A DNA stretch of 64,000 nucleotides from NCBI RefSeq assembly GCF_032678705.1, contig NZ_JAVTSS010000001.1, forward strand, positions 62,001-126,000, in the 5' to 3' direction. Positions within the stretch are counted from its first letter, which is position 1. Each line of letters begins with the position of its first letter. This document shows positions 45,321 through 53,329 of the stretch, one piece after another. This stretch comes from Pedobacter frigiditerrae. Its GTDB lineage: Bacteria; Bacteroidota; Bacteroidia; Sphingobacteriales; Sphingobacteriaceae. The translations under genes and the position numbers were made by a program. The notes beneath the pieces are model-generated. The model saw only the letters and a list, made by a program, of their open reading frames with translations. It did no database searches and was not told where the DNA came from.

Positions 45321-46118
45321 ATGGATTACAAACATCTACTTTTTATCGCACTCATCTCTCTAATTGCCTGTTGCACCATTATGTTTTTGGTTTGGCTTTG
45401 GGCTAAAAAAATTAAAAATGCTGGTGTTGTTGATGTATTTTGGGCGCTTAATTTTCCAGTAATTACCATCATTACTTTTTTTCTGTCAGAAGGATTTGAA
45501 GCTCGTAAACTTTTAATCTGCGGTATCTTTTTAATAGCTGAACTAAGATTAGGGCTACATCTTTGGCAACGTGTAATTGGTCATTTAAACGAGGAGGAAG
45601 GTCGTTACGAGCAACTGCGTAAAGAATGGGGTGAAAAAGCAGATAGGAATTTCTTCTTTTTCTTTCAGTTCCAAGCCATATCAAATGTAATTTTAGCTAT
45701 TCCATTTTTTATCATTACTGCCAATACAACTCCAGAAATATCAATATTAGAATACATCGGATTAGGTATTTGGGTAATTGCTTTTATTGGAGAAATGATA
45801 GCCGACAACCAATTGGCGAAATTTAAAAATGACCCTAAAAATAAAGGCAAGGTTTGCGATACAGGTTTATGGCATTATAGTAGGCATCCCAATTATTTTT
45901 TTGAATGGTTAACATGGATGGCCTATTTCATTTTTGCCTTAGCCACTCCGTGGGGAATTTTGGCAATCATCAGCCCTGCGATAATTTTATATCTATTGCT
46001 AAAAGTAACAGGTGTACCCAATAACGAAGAACAGAATTTACGCAGTAAACCTGTGGCTTATAAAAAATACCAAGAAACAACTAGTGCTTTTTTTCCTTGG
46101 GGAAAAAAAAACAGGTAA
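45321..46118 (+). CDS. DUF1295 membrane protein, steroid 5-alpha-reductase-like
   Basis: 265 residues with about seven membrane helices and the family signature GLWHYSRHPNYFFEWLTW near residue 188. It is related to 3-oxo-5-alpha-steroid 4-dehydrogenases and isoprenylcysteine-type methyltransferases. In proteobacteria DUF1295 genes accompany CFA-type methyltransferases, COG2907 flavoproteins and DUF1365 genes, as here. A role in reducing or modifying an unsaturated fatty acyl chain is inferred from that context. Confidence 0.88.
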   Translation: MDYKHLLFIALISLIACCTIMFLVWLWAKKIKNAGVVDVFWALNFPVITIITFFLSEGFEARKLLICGIFLIAELRLGLHLWQRVIGHLNEEEGRYEQLRKEWGEKADRNFFFFFQFQAISNVILAIPFFIITANTTPEISILEYIGLGIWVIAFIGEMIADNQLAKFKNDPKNKGKVCDTGLWHYSRHPNYFFEWLTWMAYFIFALATPWGILAIISPAIILYLLLKVTGVPNNEEQNLRSKPVAYKKYQETTSAFFPWGKKNR

Positions 46119-46206
46119 AATGGAAGATGTAAAATGGAATATGGGCAATTCGCATTACATTCCATTTCAATCATCCATCTTACATTTACCATCTTACATC
46201 TAACAT
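46117..46206. repeat. Purine-rich inverted repeat element between DUF1295 and methyltransferase genes
   Basis: The left arm carries GTAAAATGGAAGATG followed by TAAAATGGAATATGG. The right arm reads CCATTTCAATCATCCATC, then TTACATTTACCATC and TTACATC. The core GATGTAAAATGG is at 46126-46137. It fills the whole gap between two co-directional genes. Confidence 0.7.
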
Positions 46207-46210
46207 CAAA

Positions 46211-47239
46211 ATGTGGTACGATAAACTAATAGAAAACGATAAATTACCAGACTCGGTTTTGCGAGCTGGCATGAGAAAATTGCTAAAACAGCGCTTGGCG
46301 GATGAAACTTTAGGCGACGAAGAATTGCAGCAACGTAAATTCATTAATTTGGTTGATGAATTGAAAGCTTCGCCAATAGCTGTTAATACCGCTGATGCCA
46401 ATGAGCAACATTACGAATTGCCGACGAAATTTTTTCAATATTGTTTAGGCAAAAATCTGAAATATAGTAGTGGCTATTGGAACCCAGGTGTAAAAGATAT
46501 TGATACTTCTGAAGATGACATGTTGGCTTTAACTTGTAAAAGAGCAGATTTACAAAGTGGACAAAATGTTTTGGAATTAGGTTGTGGCTGGGGTTCATTG
46601 TCGTTATATATGTCGGCGAAATTTCCAGAAAGTAAGTTTACGGTAGTTTCAAATTCTGCAACACAGAAAATTTTTATTGATGAAACTGCAAAACAACAAG
46701 GCATCCAAAACCTAACTGTTCTAACTGCAGATATGAATACTTTTACCATTGCCGATAGTTTTGACAGGGTAGTTTCTGTAGAAATGTTTGAGCACATGCG
46801 CAATTACAAATTGCTTTTGGCAAAAGTTTCATCGTTCTTAAAACCCGATGGGAAACTGTTCGTACATATTTTTACGCATAAAACCTTAGCTTACAAATAT
46901 GAGGTAGTTGATGAAAGCGATTGGATGAGTAAGTACTTTTTTACTGGCGGCATAATGCCATCCAACCATTTGTTTTTCTACTTTAATGACGATTTAAAAA
47001 TTAGCAAACATTGGGTAGTAAATGGAACCAATTACGGCAAAACTTCTGAAGCTTGGTTAAGCAACATGGATAAACATAAAAAGGAAATTATGCCAATTTT
47101 AGAGAATACTTATGGCAAAAACCAAGCTGTAAAATGGTGGGTTTACTGGCGTTTGTTTTATATGGCTTGTGCCGAATTGTTTAATTACAATAAAGGTAAC
47201 GAATGGATGGTTTGTCATTATTTGTTTGAGAAGAAATAA
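46211..47239 (+). CDS. CFA-synthase-type SAM methyltransferase (coclaurine N-methyltransferase-like subgroup)
   Basis: 342 residues with the cyclopropane-fatty-acid-synthase fold: EQHYELPTKFFQYCLG, KYSSGYW, the SAM motif VLELGCGWGSLSLYMS (about residue 118) and SVEMFEHMRNYKLLL, ending with WWVYWRLFYMACAELF. The subgroup lacks the N-terminal domain of classical CFA synthase and resembles the shorter methylases that add a methyl branch or act on other acceptors. A UfaM-like role, methylating a monounsaturated acyl chain, is possible. It is one of two such enzymes in the cluster. Confidence 0.88.
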   Translation: MWYDKLIENDKLPDSVLRAGMRKLLKQRLADETLGDEELQQRKFINLVDELKASPIAVNTADANEQHYELPTKFFQYCLGKNLKYSSGYWNPGVKDIDTSEDDMLALTCKRADLQSGQNVLELGCGWGSLSLYMSAKFPESKFTVVSNSATQKIFIDETAKQQGIQNLTVLTADMNTFTIADSFDRVVSVEMFEHMRNYKLLLAKVSSFLKPDGKLFVHIFTHKTLAYKYEVVDESDWMSKYFFTGGIMPSNHLFFYFNDDLKISKHWVVNGTNYGKTSEAWLSNMDKHKKEIMPILENTYGKNQAVKWWVYWRLFYMACAELFNYNKGNEWMVCHYLFEKK

Positions 47240-47338
47240 TGGAAAATGTAAGAGGTAAGATGGCAAATGTACCTGGAGCACAAAGGTTTTTCTTGAACTA
47301 TAAAATCCATCTTCCGTTTTACATTTTCCATCTTACAT
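47240..47338. repeat. Purine-rich inverted repeat element before the flavoprotein gene
   Basis: The left arm reads ATGGAAAATGTAAGAGG, then TAAGATGGCAAATG. The right arm is the imperfect reverse complement CCATCTTCCGTTTTACATTT, then TCCATCTTACAT. Same family as the elements at 18655 and 46117. About 40 bases of unrelated sequence separate the arms. Confidence 0.7.
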
Positions 47339-47345
47339 AAATTAT

Positions 47346-48590
47346 ATGTTGAAGTTAGCAATTATAGGAACAGGAATAGCAGGAATGGGTTGTGGGCATT
47401 TGCTTCACAAAAAATATGATATTACGCTTTTTGAAGAACTGAATTATATTGGTGGTCACACAAATACTGTGACAGTAAAAGAAGTTGAAAAGGACGTTTT
47501 TATAGATACTGGATTTATGGTTTTTAACTATGAAACTTATCCGAATTTGTGTGCACTTTTTAAGGAAATTGAGGCGCCAGTAAAAAAAACGGATATGTCT
47601 TTTAGTGTGCAATATTTGCCTAGCGGATTAGAATATTCGGGCTCAAGTATGAAACATCTTTTTGCGCAAAAGCGAAATGTTTTTAGTCCTTCTTTTTTAA
47701 AAATGTTGATGCAGATTAATCGTTTCAACAAAGAAAGCATAGCCATTTTAGACGACCCAAAATACGCTGATTATTCTCTCGGGCAATATGTAAAGAAGTT
47801 TGGATATGGTGAAGATATGGTTTGGAAATACCTCATTCCAATGAGTTCTGCCGTCTGGTCAACCCCGATGGAGCAGATTCTAGATTTTCCAGCAGTATCG
47901 CTTATTCGCTTTTTTAAAAATCACGGGTTTTTGGGTTTAGATACACAACACCAATGGTTTACCTTACATAATGGGAGCCAGGCTTACCGTGAAAAATTAA
48001 TCGAGCCATTTAGAAATCAAATCAGAATTAACACTAAAATTACCAGTGTGTTACGATTAGAAAATGGGAAAGTGTTGGTTACAACTTCAAAAGGTGAGGA
48101 AATAGAATTTGATAAAGTGATTGTGGCAAGTCACGCCAATCAAACTTACCAAATTGTAAAACACAAAACTGAAGATGAGGAAAGGCTGCTTTCTAAATTT
48201 AAATACCAACCAAACACTGCAGTTTTACATACCGATAAAACCCAAATGCCTAAGAAAAAGTTAGCTTGGAGCAGTTGGAATTATAGGGTAGAAAAACAAG
48301 GAGATTCATTAGTGCCAAGTACCATTTATTGGATGAATCAATTGCAAGGCGTTTCAGACAAGGTTGATTATTTCGTTTCTATCAATCCATCAGCTACGCT
48401 CGATAGAAGCAAAATAATTAAGGAAATTGATTATGAACATCCGTTATTTGATGTGCCAGCCATGCAAGCGCAAAAGGAATTACACAAACTAAATGAAACG
48501 GGTCCTGTTTATTATTGTGGTAGTTATTTTAAATATGGTTTCCACGAAGATGCTTATAAAAGTGCGGTGGAATTGTGTAGGATGATGTAA
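47346..48590 (+). CDS. COG2907-type FAD-dependent amine-oxidase-like protein (UfaD-like)
   Basis: 414 residues with an FAD-binding GTGIAGMGCGHLL at the N-terminus, YIGGHTNTVTV typical of the flavin amine oxidase/phytoene desaturase superfamily, and the COG2907 ending YYCGSYFKYGFHEDAYKS. From memory, the Rhodobacter sphaeroides homologue (RSP1091, UfaD) desaturates a methylated fatty acid on the way to furan fatty acids, next to a DUF1365 gene. Here the DUF1365 gene is also next, but an inserted four-helix-bundle gene separates the two. Confidence 0.85.
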   Translation: MLKLAIIGTGIAGMGCGHLLHKKYDITLFEELNYIGGHTNTVTVKEVEKDVFIDTGFMVFNYETYPNLCALFKEIEAPVKKTDMSFSVQYLPSGLEYSGSSMKHLFAQKRNVFSPSFLKMLMQINRFNKESIAILDDPKYADYSLGQYVKKFGYGEDMVWKYLIPMSSAVWSTPMEQILDFPAVSLIRFFKNHGFLGLDTQHQWFTLHNGSQAYREKLIEPFRNQIRINTKITSVLRLENGKVLVTTSKGEEIEFDKVIVASHANQTYQIVKHKTEDEERLLSKFKYQPNTAVLHTDKTQMPKKKLAWSSWNYRVEKQGDSLVPSTIYWMNQLQGVSDKVDYFVSINPSATLDRSKIIKEIDYEHPLFDVPAMQAQKELHKLNETGPVYYCGSYFKYGFHEDAYKSAVELCRMM

Positions 48591-48652
48591 AATGTAAGAG
48601 GTAAGATGGAAAAGGGAATGTAAATGATGTAAAATGGAAAATGTAAGAGGTG
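48588..48652. repeat. Left arm of a purine-rich repeat flanking the four-helix-bundle gene
   Basis: It begins at the stop codon of the flavoprotein gene and reads ATGTAAGAGGTAAGATGG, then AAAAGGGAATGTAAATGATG, then TAAAATGGAAAATGTAAGAG. The core GATGTAAAATGG is at 48626-48637; its reverse complement is in the right arm at 49127-49138, on the other side of the gene at 48700. Confidence 0.75.
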
Positions 48653-48699
48653 AAATGTGTCGAAAAGTGTTAAGTTTATAAATACCTAAACATCTTACT

Positions 48700-49059
48700 A
48701 TGAACGAAAAAACAACACAACTTCTAGACAGAACTTTTTGGTTTGGAGTTAATATCCTGAAATTTTTGGATAAACTTCCATACAGTCCAGTTTATAAAGT
48801 ACCCATTTTGCAACTAAGTCGTTCTTCAACTTCTGTTGGAGCAAATTATGAGGAAGCTCAAGGTGCAACAAGCAAAAGAGACTTCAGTTACAAAATTGGA
48901 ATTTCTTATAGAGAGGCTAGAGAAAGTGTTTATTGGCTGAGGGTATTAAAAGAATTATACAGCGACGAAAGATTTTTTCCTGAATTTGAAGAATACAAAA
49001 ATGAAGCTCACGAACTCAAGAAAATTTTCGCATCTATTAAAATCAGCTCTAGTAAATAG
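48700..49059 (+). CDS. Four-helix-bundle protein, S23/IVP family
   Basis: 119 residues, all helical. LRVLKELYSDERFFPEFEEY and the start NEKTTQLLDRTFWFGVNILK, with RSSTSVGANYEEAQGA and SYREARESVYWL, are the signature of the four-helix-bundle family first seen inside intervening sequences of 23S rRNA. Its relatives include Avd of diversity-generating retroelements, but no reverse transcriptase or repeat template is nearby. The gene is enclosed by opposite arms of the dispersed purine-rich repeat and splits the flavoprotein-DUF1365 pair, so it looks like an insertion. Molecular function is unknown; nucleic-acid binding is suspected. Confidence 0.9.
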   Translation: MNEKTTQLLDRTFWFGVNILKFLDKLPYSPVYKVPILQLSRSSTSVGANYEEAQGATSKRDFSYKIGISYREARESVYWLRVLKELYSDERFFPEFEEYKNEAHELKKIFASIKISSSK

Positions 49060-49069
49060 TTTATGAAAA

Positions 49070-49146
49070 ACCCATCTTCCATTTACCATCTTCCATAAAG
49101 ATTATGCAAAGTCCATCTTCCATCTTCCATTTTACATCTTCCATCT
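49070..49146. repeat. Right arm of the repeat flanking the four-helix-bundle gene
   Basis: C/T-rich, reading CCATCTTCCATTTACCATC, then TTCCATAAAG, and later CCATCTTCCATCTTCCATT followed by TTACATCTTCCATCT. It is the approximate reverse complement of the left arm at 48588. It ends two or three bases before the TTG start of the DUF1365 gene. Confidence 0.75.
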
Positions 49147-49148
49147 AA

Positions 49149-49967
49149 TTGTTTACGTCATCCATATATTCCGCCAAAGTAATGCATCATAGGTTAGCGC
49201 CTAAGAAGCACAGTTTCTGGTACAATGTATATATGTTTTATATCGATTTAGATGAGGTTGAAACTTTAGATAAAAAATTGCGTTGGTTCAGTTATAACAG
49301 GTTTAATTTGTTCAGTTTTAGGGATAAGGACCACTTAGAGCTGAAGAAGGTTAAGGGCAGGAAGGATGGAGGGGCATCTCACATCTCAACAAAACAGCAA
49401 ATTACAACTTACCTAAAATCCCACAATGTGGAAATAGGGAATGGCAAAATTATGTTGTTAACCAATCTATCAGTTCTCGGTTATAACTTCAACCCTGTTT
49501 CTTTTTACTTCTGTTTTGATGAAAATAGCCATCCGCTTTGCGCAGTAGCAGAAATTAGTAATACTTACCACGAAATGAAAATGTTCTTTTTAGGTAAAGA
49601 TGAGCTTGAAGGAAATACATTCAAACAAAGAATTCAAAAACACTTCTACGTATCTCCATTTATAGATTTGGATGATTTTTTCGATTTTAATCTTGTTATT
49701 CCGACCGAAAAATTGGATATTAAGATTGATGATTATGGTAAAGAGGGGAATCGATTTTTTATCAGCACCTTAAAAGGAGAGCAAAAGCCATTAACAAATG
49801 CAAATATGTTGCGCTATTTTTTTGCCATCCCGATGATACCTCTTAGAATAATGTGGTTAATTCACTGGCAAGCTTTTAAGTTGTGGATAAAGAAAATACA
49901 ATATCATCCGAAAGCTGCAAACCAAGATTTACAAAAAGACGTATATAAGCCTTATAAACAAAATTAA
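49149..49967 (+). CDS. DUF1365 family protein (COG3496, UfaO-like)
   Basis: 272 residues. SSIYSAKVMHHRLAPKKHSF at the start and NPVSFYFCF, AEISNTYHEM, KHFYVSPF, and a C-terminal membrane-facing segment are typical of DUF1365. In Rhodobacter the homologue (RSP1090, UfaO, from memory) works with the COG2907 flavoprotein in furan fatty acid formation. The start is odd: a stop codon lies directly before TTG 49149, and the next ATG (49182) would remove family-conserved residues, so TTG is likely the start. The inserted repeat ends at this point and may have replaced the original leader. Followed 9 bases later by the CFA gene. Confidence 0.85.
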   Translation: MFTSSIYSAKVMHHRLAPKKHSFWYNVYMFYIDLDEVETLDKKLRWFSYNRFNLFSFRDKDHLELKKVKGRKDGGASHISTKQQITTYLKSHNVEIGNGKIMLLTNLSVLGYNFNPVSFYFCFDENSHPLCAVAEISNTYHEMKMFFLGKDELEGNTFKQRIQKHFYVSPFIDLDDFFDFNLVIPTEKLDIKIDDYGKEGNRFFISTLKGEQKPLTNANMLRYFFAIPMIPLRIMWLIHWQAFKLWIKKIQYHPKAANQDLQKDVYKPYKQN

Positions 49968-49976
49968 AATAACTCA

Positions 49977-51215
49977 ATGTCAACGCTCTATTTAACCAAA
50001 TCGAAATCAGGATTTTACGAAAACGCAGTTGTAAATGCACTTTGTAAAATGGATAAAGGTTTTTTAAACCTTACTTTACCTAATGGAGAGAATTTGCAAA
50101 TTGGAGATTCAAACTCTAGTTATAGAGCTGACTTAGAAGTTAAAGATGCCAGATTTTTTAAGTGTGTGGTTTTGTATGGTGATATTGGTTTTGGTGAAGC
50201 TTATGTAAATGGGCTTTGGGAAACGGACAATATTACCAATCTTATCAAATGGATTATCCTAAACATCGAAAATGCACCTTCAGTTTCGGGGAGTAAAGTG
50301 AAATCTTTGGGATTGAATATCTTTAAATGGTTCAATCGTATTTATCATAATAACCGTTCAAATAGTATTACTGGCTCACAAAAAAATATAGCAGAGCACT
50401 ATGACTTAAACAATGATTTCTTCGCGACTTTCTTAGATCCATCAATGACTTATTCTGCTGCTTATTTTAAAACACCAGAATTAACATTGGCACAAGCCCA
50501 AGATGAAAAATACCGTCGACTTTGTGAACAGCTACATTTAAAAGCCAGTGATCATGTTTTAGAAATTGGAAGCGGTTGGGGTGCGAATGCTATTTTTATG
50601 GCTAAAAATTATGGCTGTAAAGTAACCACAGTTACCATTTCCAAAGAACAACAAAAACTCGGACAAGAACGTGTGGCAGCTGCTGGATTAGCGGATAAAA
50701 TAGAAATTATCATAAAAGATTATAGAAACATCGAAGGACAGTTCGATAAAATTGTTTCTGTAGAAATGTTAGAAGCTGTTGGGCACAATTATTTAGAAAC
50801 TTATTTCACCAAATGTGCCGAAGTATTAAAACCTAACGGGATTTTTGCCTTTCAGGTAATCACTAGTCCAGATAGTAGATATGAAAATTTACGCAGAGGT
50901 GTAGATTGGATCCAGAAACATATTTTTCCAGGTTCTTTATTGCCTTCTGTGGCGGTAATTAATAAAGCTATTAACAATACCAGTGACCTAACACTAGTCG
51001 ACTTGAAAGATTTAGGTTTGGATTATGCTCGTACTTTAAAACTATGGTTTATCGAATTTAACCACAAGCTAAACGAAGTAAAAGCTTTAGGTTTCGATGA
51101 GCGTTTCATCCGCAAGTGGAATTACTATTTGAACTATTGCGAAGCTGCATTTGAAATGAGAAATATCAATGTAATGCAAATGGTTTACACTAGGCCGAAT
51201 AATACGGAACGATAA
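49977..51215 (+). CDS. Cyclopropane-fatty-acyl-phospholipid synthase family protein
   Basis: 412 residues, the length of classical CFA synthases. N-terminal domain to about residue 120, then QKNIAEHYDLNNDFFATFLD, MTYSAAYF, the SAM-binding LEIGSGWGANAIFMAK, VTISKEQ, and SVEMLEAVGHNYLETYF, all characteristic of enzymes that transfer a methylene or methyl group to a cis double bond in membrane phospholipids. It is the last gene of the lipid cluster, 9 bases after DUF1365. Product could be cyclopropane or methyl-branched acyl chains. Confidence 0.92.
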   Translation: MSTLYLTKSKSGFYENAVVNALCKMDKGFLNLTLPNGENLQIGDSNSSYRADLEVKDARFFKCVVLYGDIGFGEAYVNGLWETDNITNLIKWIILNIENAPSVSGSKVKSLGLNIFKWFNRIYHNNRSNSITGSQKNIAEHYDLNNDFFATFLDPSMTYSAAYFKTPELTLAQAQDEKYRRLCEQLHLKASDHVLEIGSGWGANAIFMAKNYGCKVTTVTISKEQQKLGQERVAAAGLADKIEIIIKDYRNIEGQFDKIVSVEMLEAVGHNYLETYFTKCAEVLKPNGIFAFQVITSPDSRYENLRRGVDWIQKHIFPGSLLPSVAVINKAINNTSDLTLVDLKDLGLDYARTLKLWFIEFNHKLNEVKALGFDERFIRKWNYYLNYCEAAFEMRNINVMQMVYTRPNNTER

Positions 51216-51256
51216 TCAGTTTTCAGTTGCCAGTTTTCAGTTAATTTTTCGTTAGT

Positions 51257-51332
51257 CCGGATTTGCAATCCGGTACTATTTAACTAAGGATTTCAAATCC
51301 TTAGGAATTAAAGCCGAGATTACAATCTCGGC
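51257..51332. repeat. Array of three palindromes with a common GATT...AATC core
   Basis: CCGGATTTGCAATCCGG (51257-51273), CTAAGGATTT-C-AAATCCTTAG (51284-51304) and GCCGAGATTACAATCTCGGC (51313-51332). Each is a perfect inverted repeat with a one- to three-base centre, sharing the core but with different outer stems. Centres are about 28-29 bases apart. A short direct repeat built from TTTTCAGTT precedes it. Confidence 0.7.
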
Positions 51333-51347
51333 TAAATGAGATTAAAC

Positions 51348-51380
51348 AAAAATGGTTCGTATCGTTACGAACCATTTTTT
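51348..51380. terminator. Strong bidirectional terminator after the CFA synthase gene
   Basis: AAAAATGGTTCGTA and TACGAACCATTTTT form a perfect 14-pair stem with a TCGT loop, with A residues before and T residues after, so it works on either strand. Confidence 0.88.
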
Positions 51381-51391
51381 ATAATATTTGA

Positions 51392-51478
51392 GCGTCATTG
51401 CGATACCGATTTTTTATCGGGAGAAGCAATCTTTCCTGCTAGATAGATTGCTTCGTCGTGCCTCCTCGCAAAGACGGC
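51392..51478. repeat. Intergenic hairpin element of the GTCATTGCGA type
   Basis: Outer arms GCGTCATTGCGA and TCGCAAAGACGGC, inner arms GAAGCAATCT and AGATTGCTTC, with an extra small hairpin (CCGAT / ATCGG) inside the left arm. This type of element is widely scattered in Bacteroidetes genomes. It lies just outside the stop codon of the helicase gene. Confidence 0.65.
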
Positions 51479-51490
51479 AAGATGTTAAAA

Positions 51491-52849
51491 CTAATCCCTT
51501 CTTCTATTGCCACCGCCGCTAAACCTTCTGTTTCCACCACCGGCGTTTGCACTTGCAGTGCTACCTGTATGGTTTGGTTTTCTAGCACCACCACCTTGAG
51601 GTTTCTTTTTTGCTCCGCTTAAGTTAGGCTCACGCTCACGAGGTTCGCGTTGGTTGCCTTTCTTTTTGCCTTTGCCTTTTGCATCTGCAGCAGCCGACAT
51701 TAAGCTTTGCCAGCTCATTGCATAAGGATGGTCTTCATTTACTGGAACTTTCAAACCAATCAATTTCTCAATATCATCTAAAAATTCTTTCTCTTCGCCA
51801 TCGCAAAAAGAGTAAGCGATACCGCTTAAACCAGCTCTTCCGGTTCTGCCAATTCTGTGTACATAAGTTTCAGGAATGTTTGGTAATTCGTAGTTAATTA
51901 CATGTGCCAATTCATCTACATCAATACCACGAGCAGCAATATCAGTAGCCACTAAAACACGAGTTGTACGAGCTTTAAAGTTTGTTAAAGCTCTCTGACG
52001 AGCATTTTGAGATTTATTTCCGTGAATAGCTTCAGCCTTGATATTGATTTTTATCAAATCTTTTACCACTTTATCTGCACCGTGTTTGGTACGTGTAAAT
52101 ACCAAAACAGTTTCAATCGCCTTGTCTTTTAACAAGTGAGCCAATAGACTTCTTTTGTCATTTTTCTCAACGAAATAAACGGCTTGTTGAATTTTTTCTG
52201 CCGTAGAAGAAACTGGAGTAACTTCAACTTTAACAGGATTGGTTAATATCGTGCTAGACAATTTCTGGATTTCAGTTGGCATCGTAGCCGAGAAAAACAA
52301 AGTCTGCCTTTTTGCAGGTAATTTTGCGATAACTTTTTTCACATCGTGGATAAAACCCATATCTAACATACGGTCGGCCTCATCCAATACGAAAATCTCG
52401 ATATCACGTAAGTTCACGAAACCTTGGTTCATTAAATCTAATAAACGACCAGGAGTTGCCACTAAAATATCAACGCCTCTATGTAATGCATCAGTTTGTG
52501 CTTTTTGTCCAACACCGCCAAAAATCACCAAGTGTTTTAAAGATAAATTACGGCCATAAGCCTTAAAACTTTCTTCAATTTGGATGGCTAATTCTCTTGT
52601 TGGCGTTAAAATTAAAGCTCTAATTGGCTTCGGACCTTTAACGTTGCTGTGTGGTTTGTCTAACAATTGCAACATCGGTATAGCGAATGCTGCGGTTTTA
52701 CCAGTACCAGTTTGAGCGCAACCCAATAAATCGCGTTTTTGTAAAATAGAAGGTATAGATTGCTCCTGTATTGGTGTAGGTTGTGTATAACCTTCGGTTT
52801 CAAGCGCCTTTAAAATAGGAGCTATGAGGTTTAATTCTGAAAATAACAA
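51491..52849 (-). CDS. DEAD-box RNA helicase, RhlE type
   Basis: 452 residues: Q motif ([10 protein letters not shown]), [43 protein letters not shown], then helicase C with [17 protein letters not shown] and [12 protein letters not shown]. The C-terminal 80 residues are basic and glycine-rich ([11 protein letters not shown] at the end), giving nonspecific RNA binding. Family members unwind RNA in ribosome assembly, decay and cold adaptation. Monocistronic. Confidence 0.95.
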   Translation of the reverse strand: MLFSELNLIAPILKALETEGYTQPTPIQEQSIPSILQKRDLLGCAQTGTGKTAAFAIPMLQLLDKPHSNVKGPKPIRALILTPTRELAIQIEESFKAYGRNLSLKHLVIFGGVGQKAQTDALHRGVDILVATPGRLLDLMNQGFVNLRDIEIFVLDEADRMLDMGFIHDVKKVIAKLPAKRQTLFFSATMPTEIQKLSSTILTNPVKVEVTPVSSTAEKIQQAVYFVEKNDKRSLLAHLLKDKAIETVLVFTRTKHGADKVVKDLIKINIKAEAIHGNKSQNARQRALTNFKARTTRVLVATDIAARGIDVDELAHVINYELPNIPETYVHRIGRTGRAGLSGIAYSFCDGEEKEFLDDIEKLIGLKVPVNEDHPYAMSWQSLMSAAADAKGKGKKKGNQREPREREPNLSGAKKKPQGGGARKPNHTGSTASANAGGGNRRFSGGGNRRRD

Positions 52850-53081
52850 AGTATAATTTTTAAATGTAAAATGTCGAAGAAGCTAGAACAATCATTGCTG
52901 GAAGGACTAACTTGCGAGTTTGCTTTAAATGATAAAGAAATTCTGCTTCGGCACAAAGATAAGTAAATTTATCCGAGTTTAAGAATTAGGTCAAATGGTC
53001 AATAGTTAATGGTCAATGGCTAGGTCTATTAACTATCAACTATTTGCTTTTTTGAAAATGTTTGTCAGAAGCTCTTCGGCA

Positions 53082-53242
53082 TCCCGATAGCTATCGGGAG
53101 CAGCCCTGCCCTCGCTATAATCTTTTTGTTTTTGCGTCATTTCGACGTTAGGAGAAATCTGTAAGATAGTAGCACTTAACTAACATTTTAACGGTTGGCA
53201 AAAAAACAAAAAGTATTTCCGCTATCCCGATAGCTATCGGGA
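53082..53242. repeat. Element bounded by two copies of an 18-base palindrome
   Basis: TCCCGATAGCTATCGGGA occurs at 53082-53099 and 53225-53242, each a perfect palindrome. Inside, CTTTTTGTTTTTGC and GCAAAAAAACAAAAAG are inverted, and CGCTATAATCTTTT / AAAAGTATTTCCGC resemble the ends of the small element at 44730. A GTCATTTCGACG segment lies in the middle. Confidence 0.65.
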
Positions 53243-53270
53243 CAGATTTATAGAACGAAGGAAGAAGGGT

Positions 53271-53299
53271 ATGGAAAGTGTAAGATGTAAAATGGAATA
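53271..53299. repeat. Single purine-rich repeat piece
   Basis: GTATGGAAAGTGTAAGATG followed by TAAAATGGAA, containing the core GATGTAAAATGG at 53284-53295. No opposite arm was found beside it. Confidence 0.6.
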
Positions 53300-53329
53300 G
53301 GTTAAGTTTCCAATCTTGCTACTTGATAC

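Larger units (their letters stand above)
52850..53329. other. 480-base gap holding only repeat sequences
   Basis: No gene is supported here. It contains the helicase leader, a short repeat based on GGTCAATAGTTAATGG near 52992-53040 (the sequence ATGGTCAATGG at 53009-53019 also occurs reversed at 45285-45295), a palindrome-bounded element at 53082-53242, and a purine-rich repeat piece at 53271-53299. Confidence 0.7.

Noticed and set aside
48700..49059. Four-helix-bundle gene as the Avd protein of a diversity-generating retroelement
   Set aside because: No reverse transcriptase, template/variable repeat pair or target gene lies nearby; the protein fits the general S23/IVP group.
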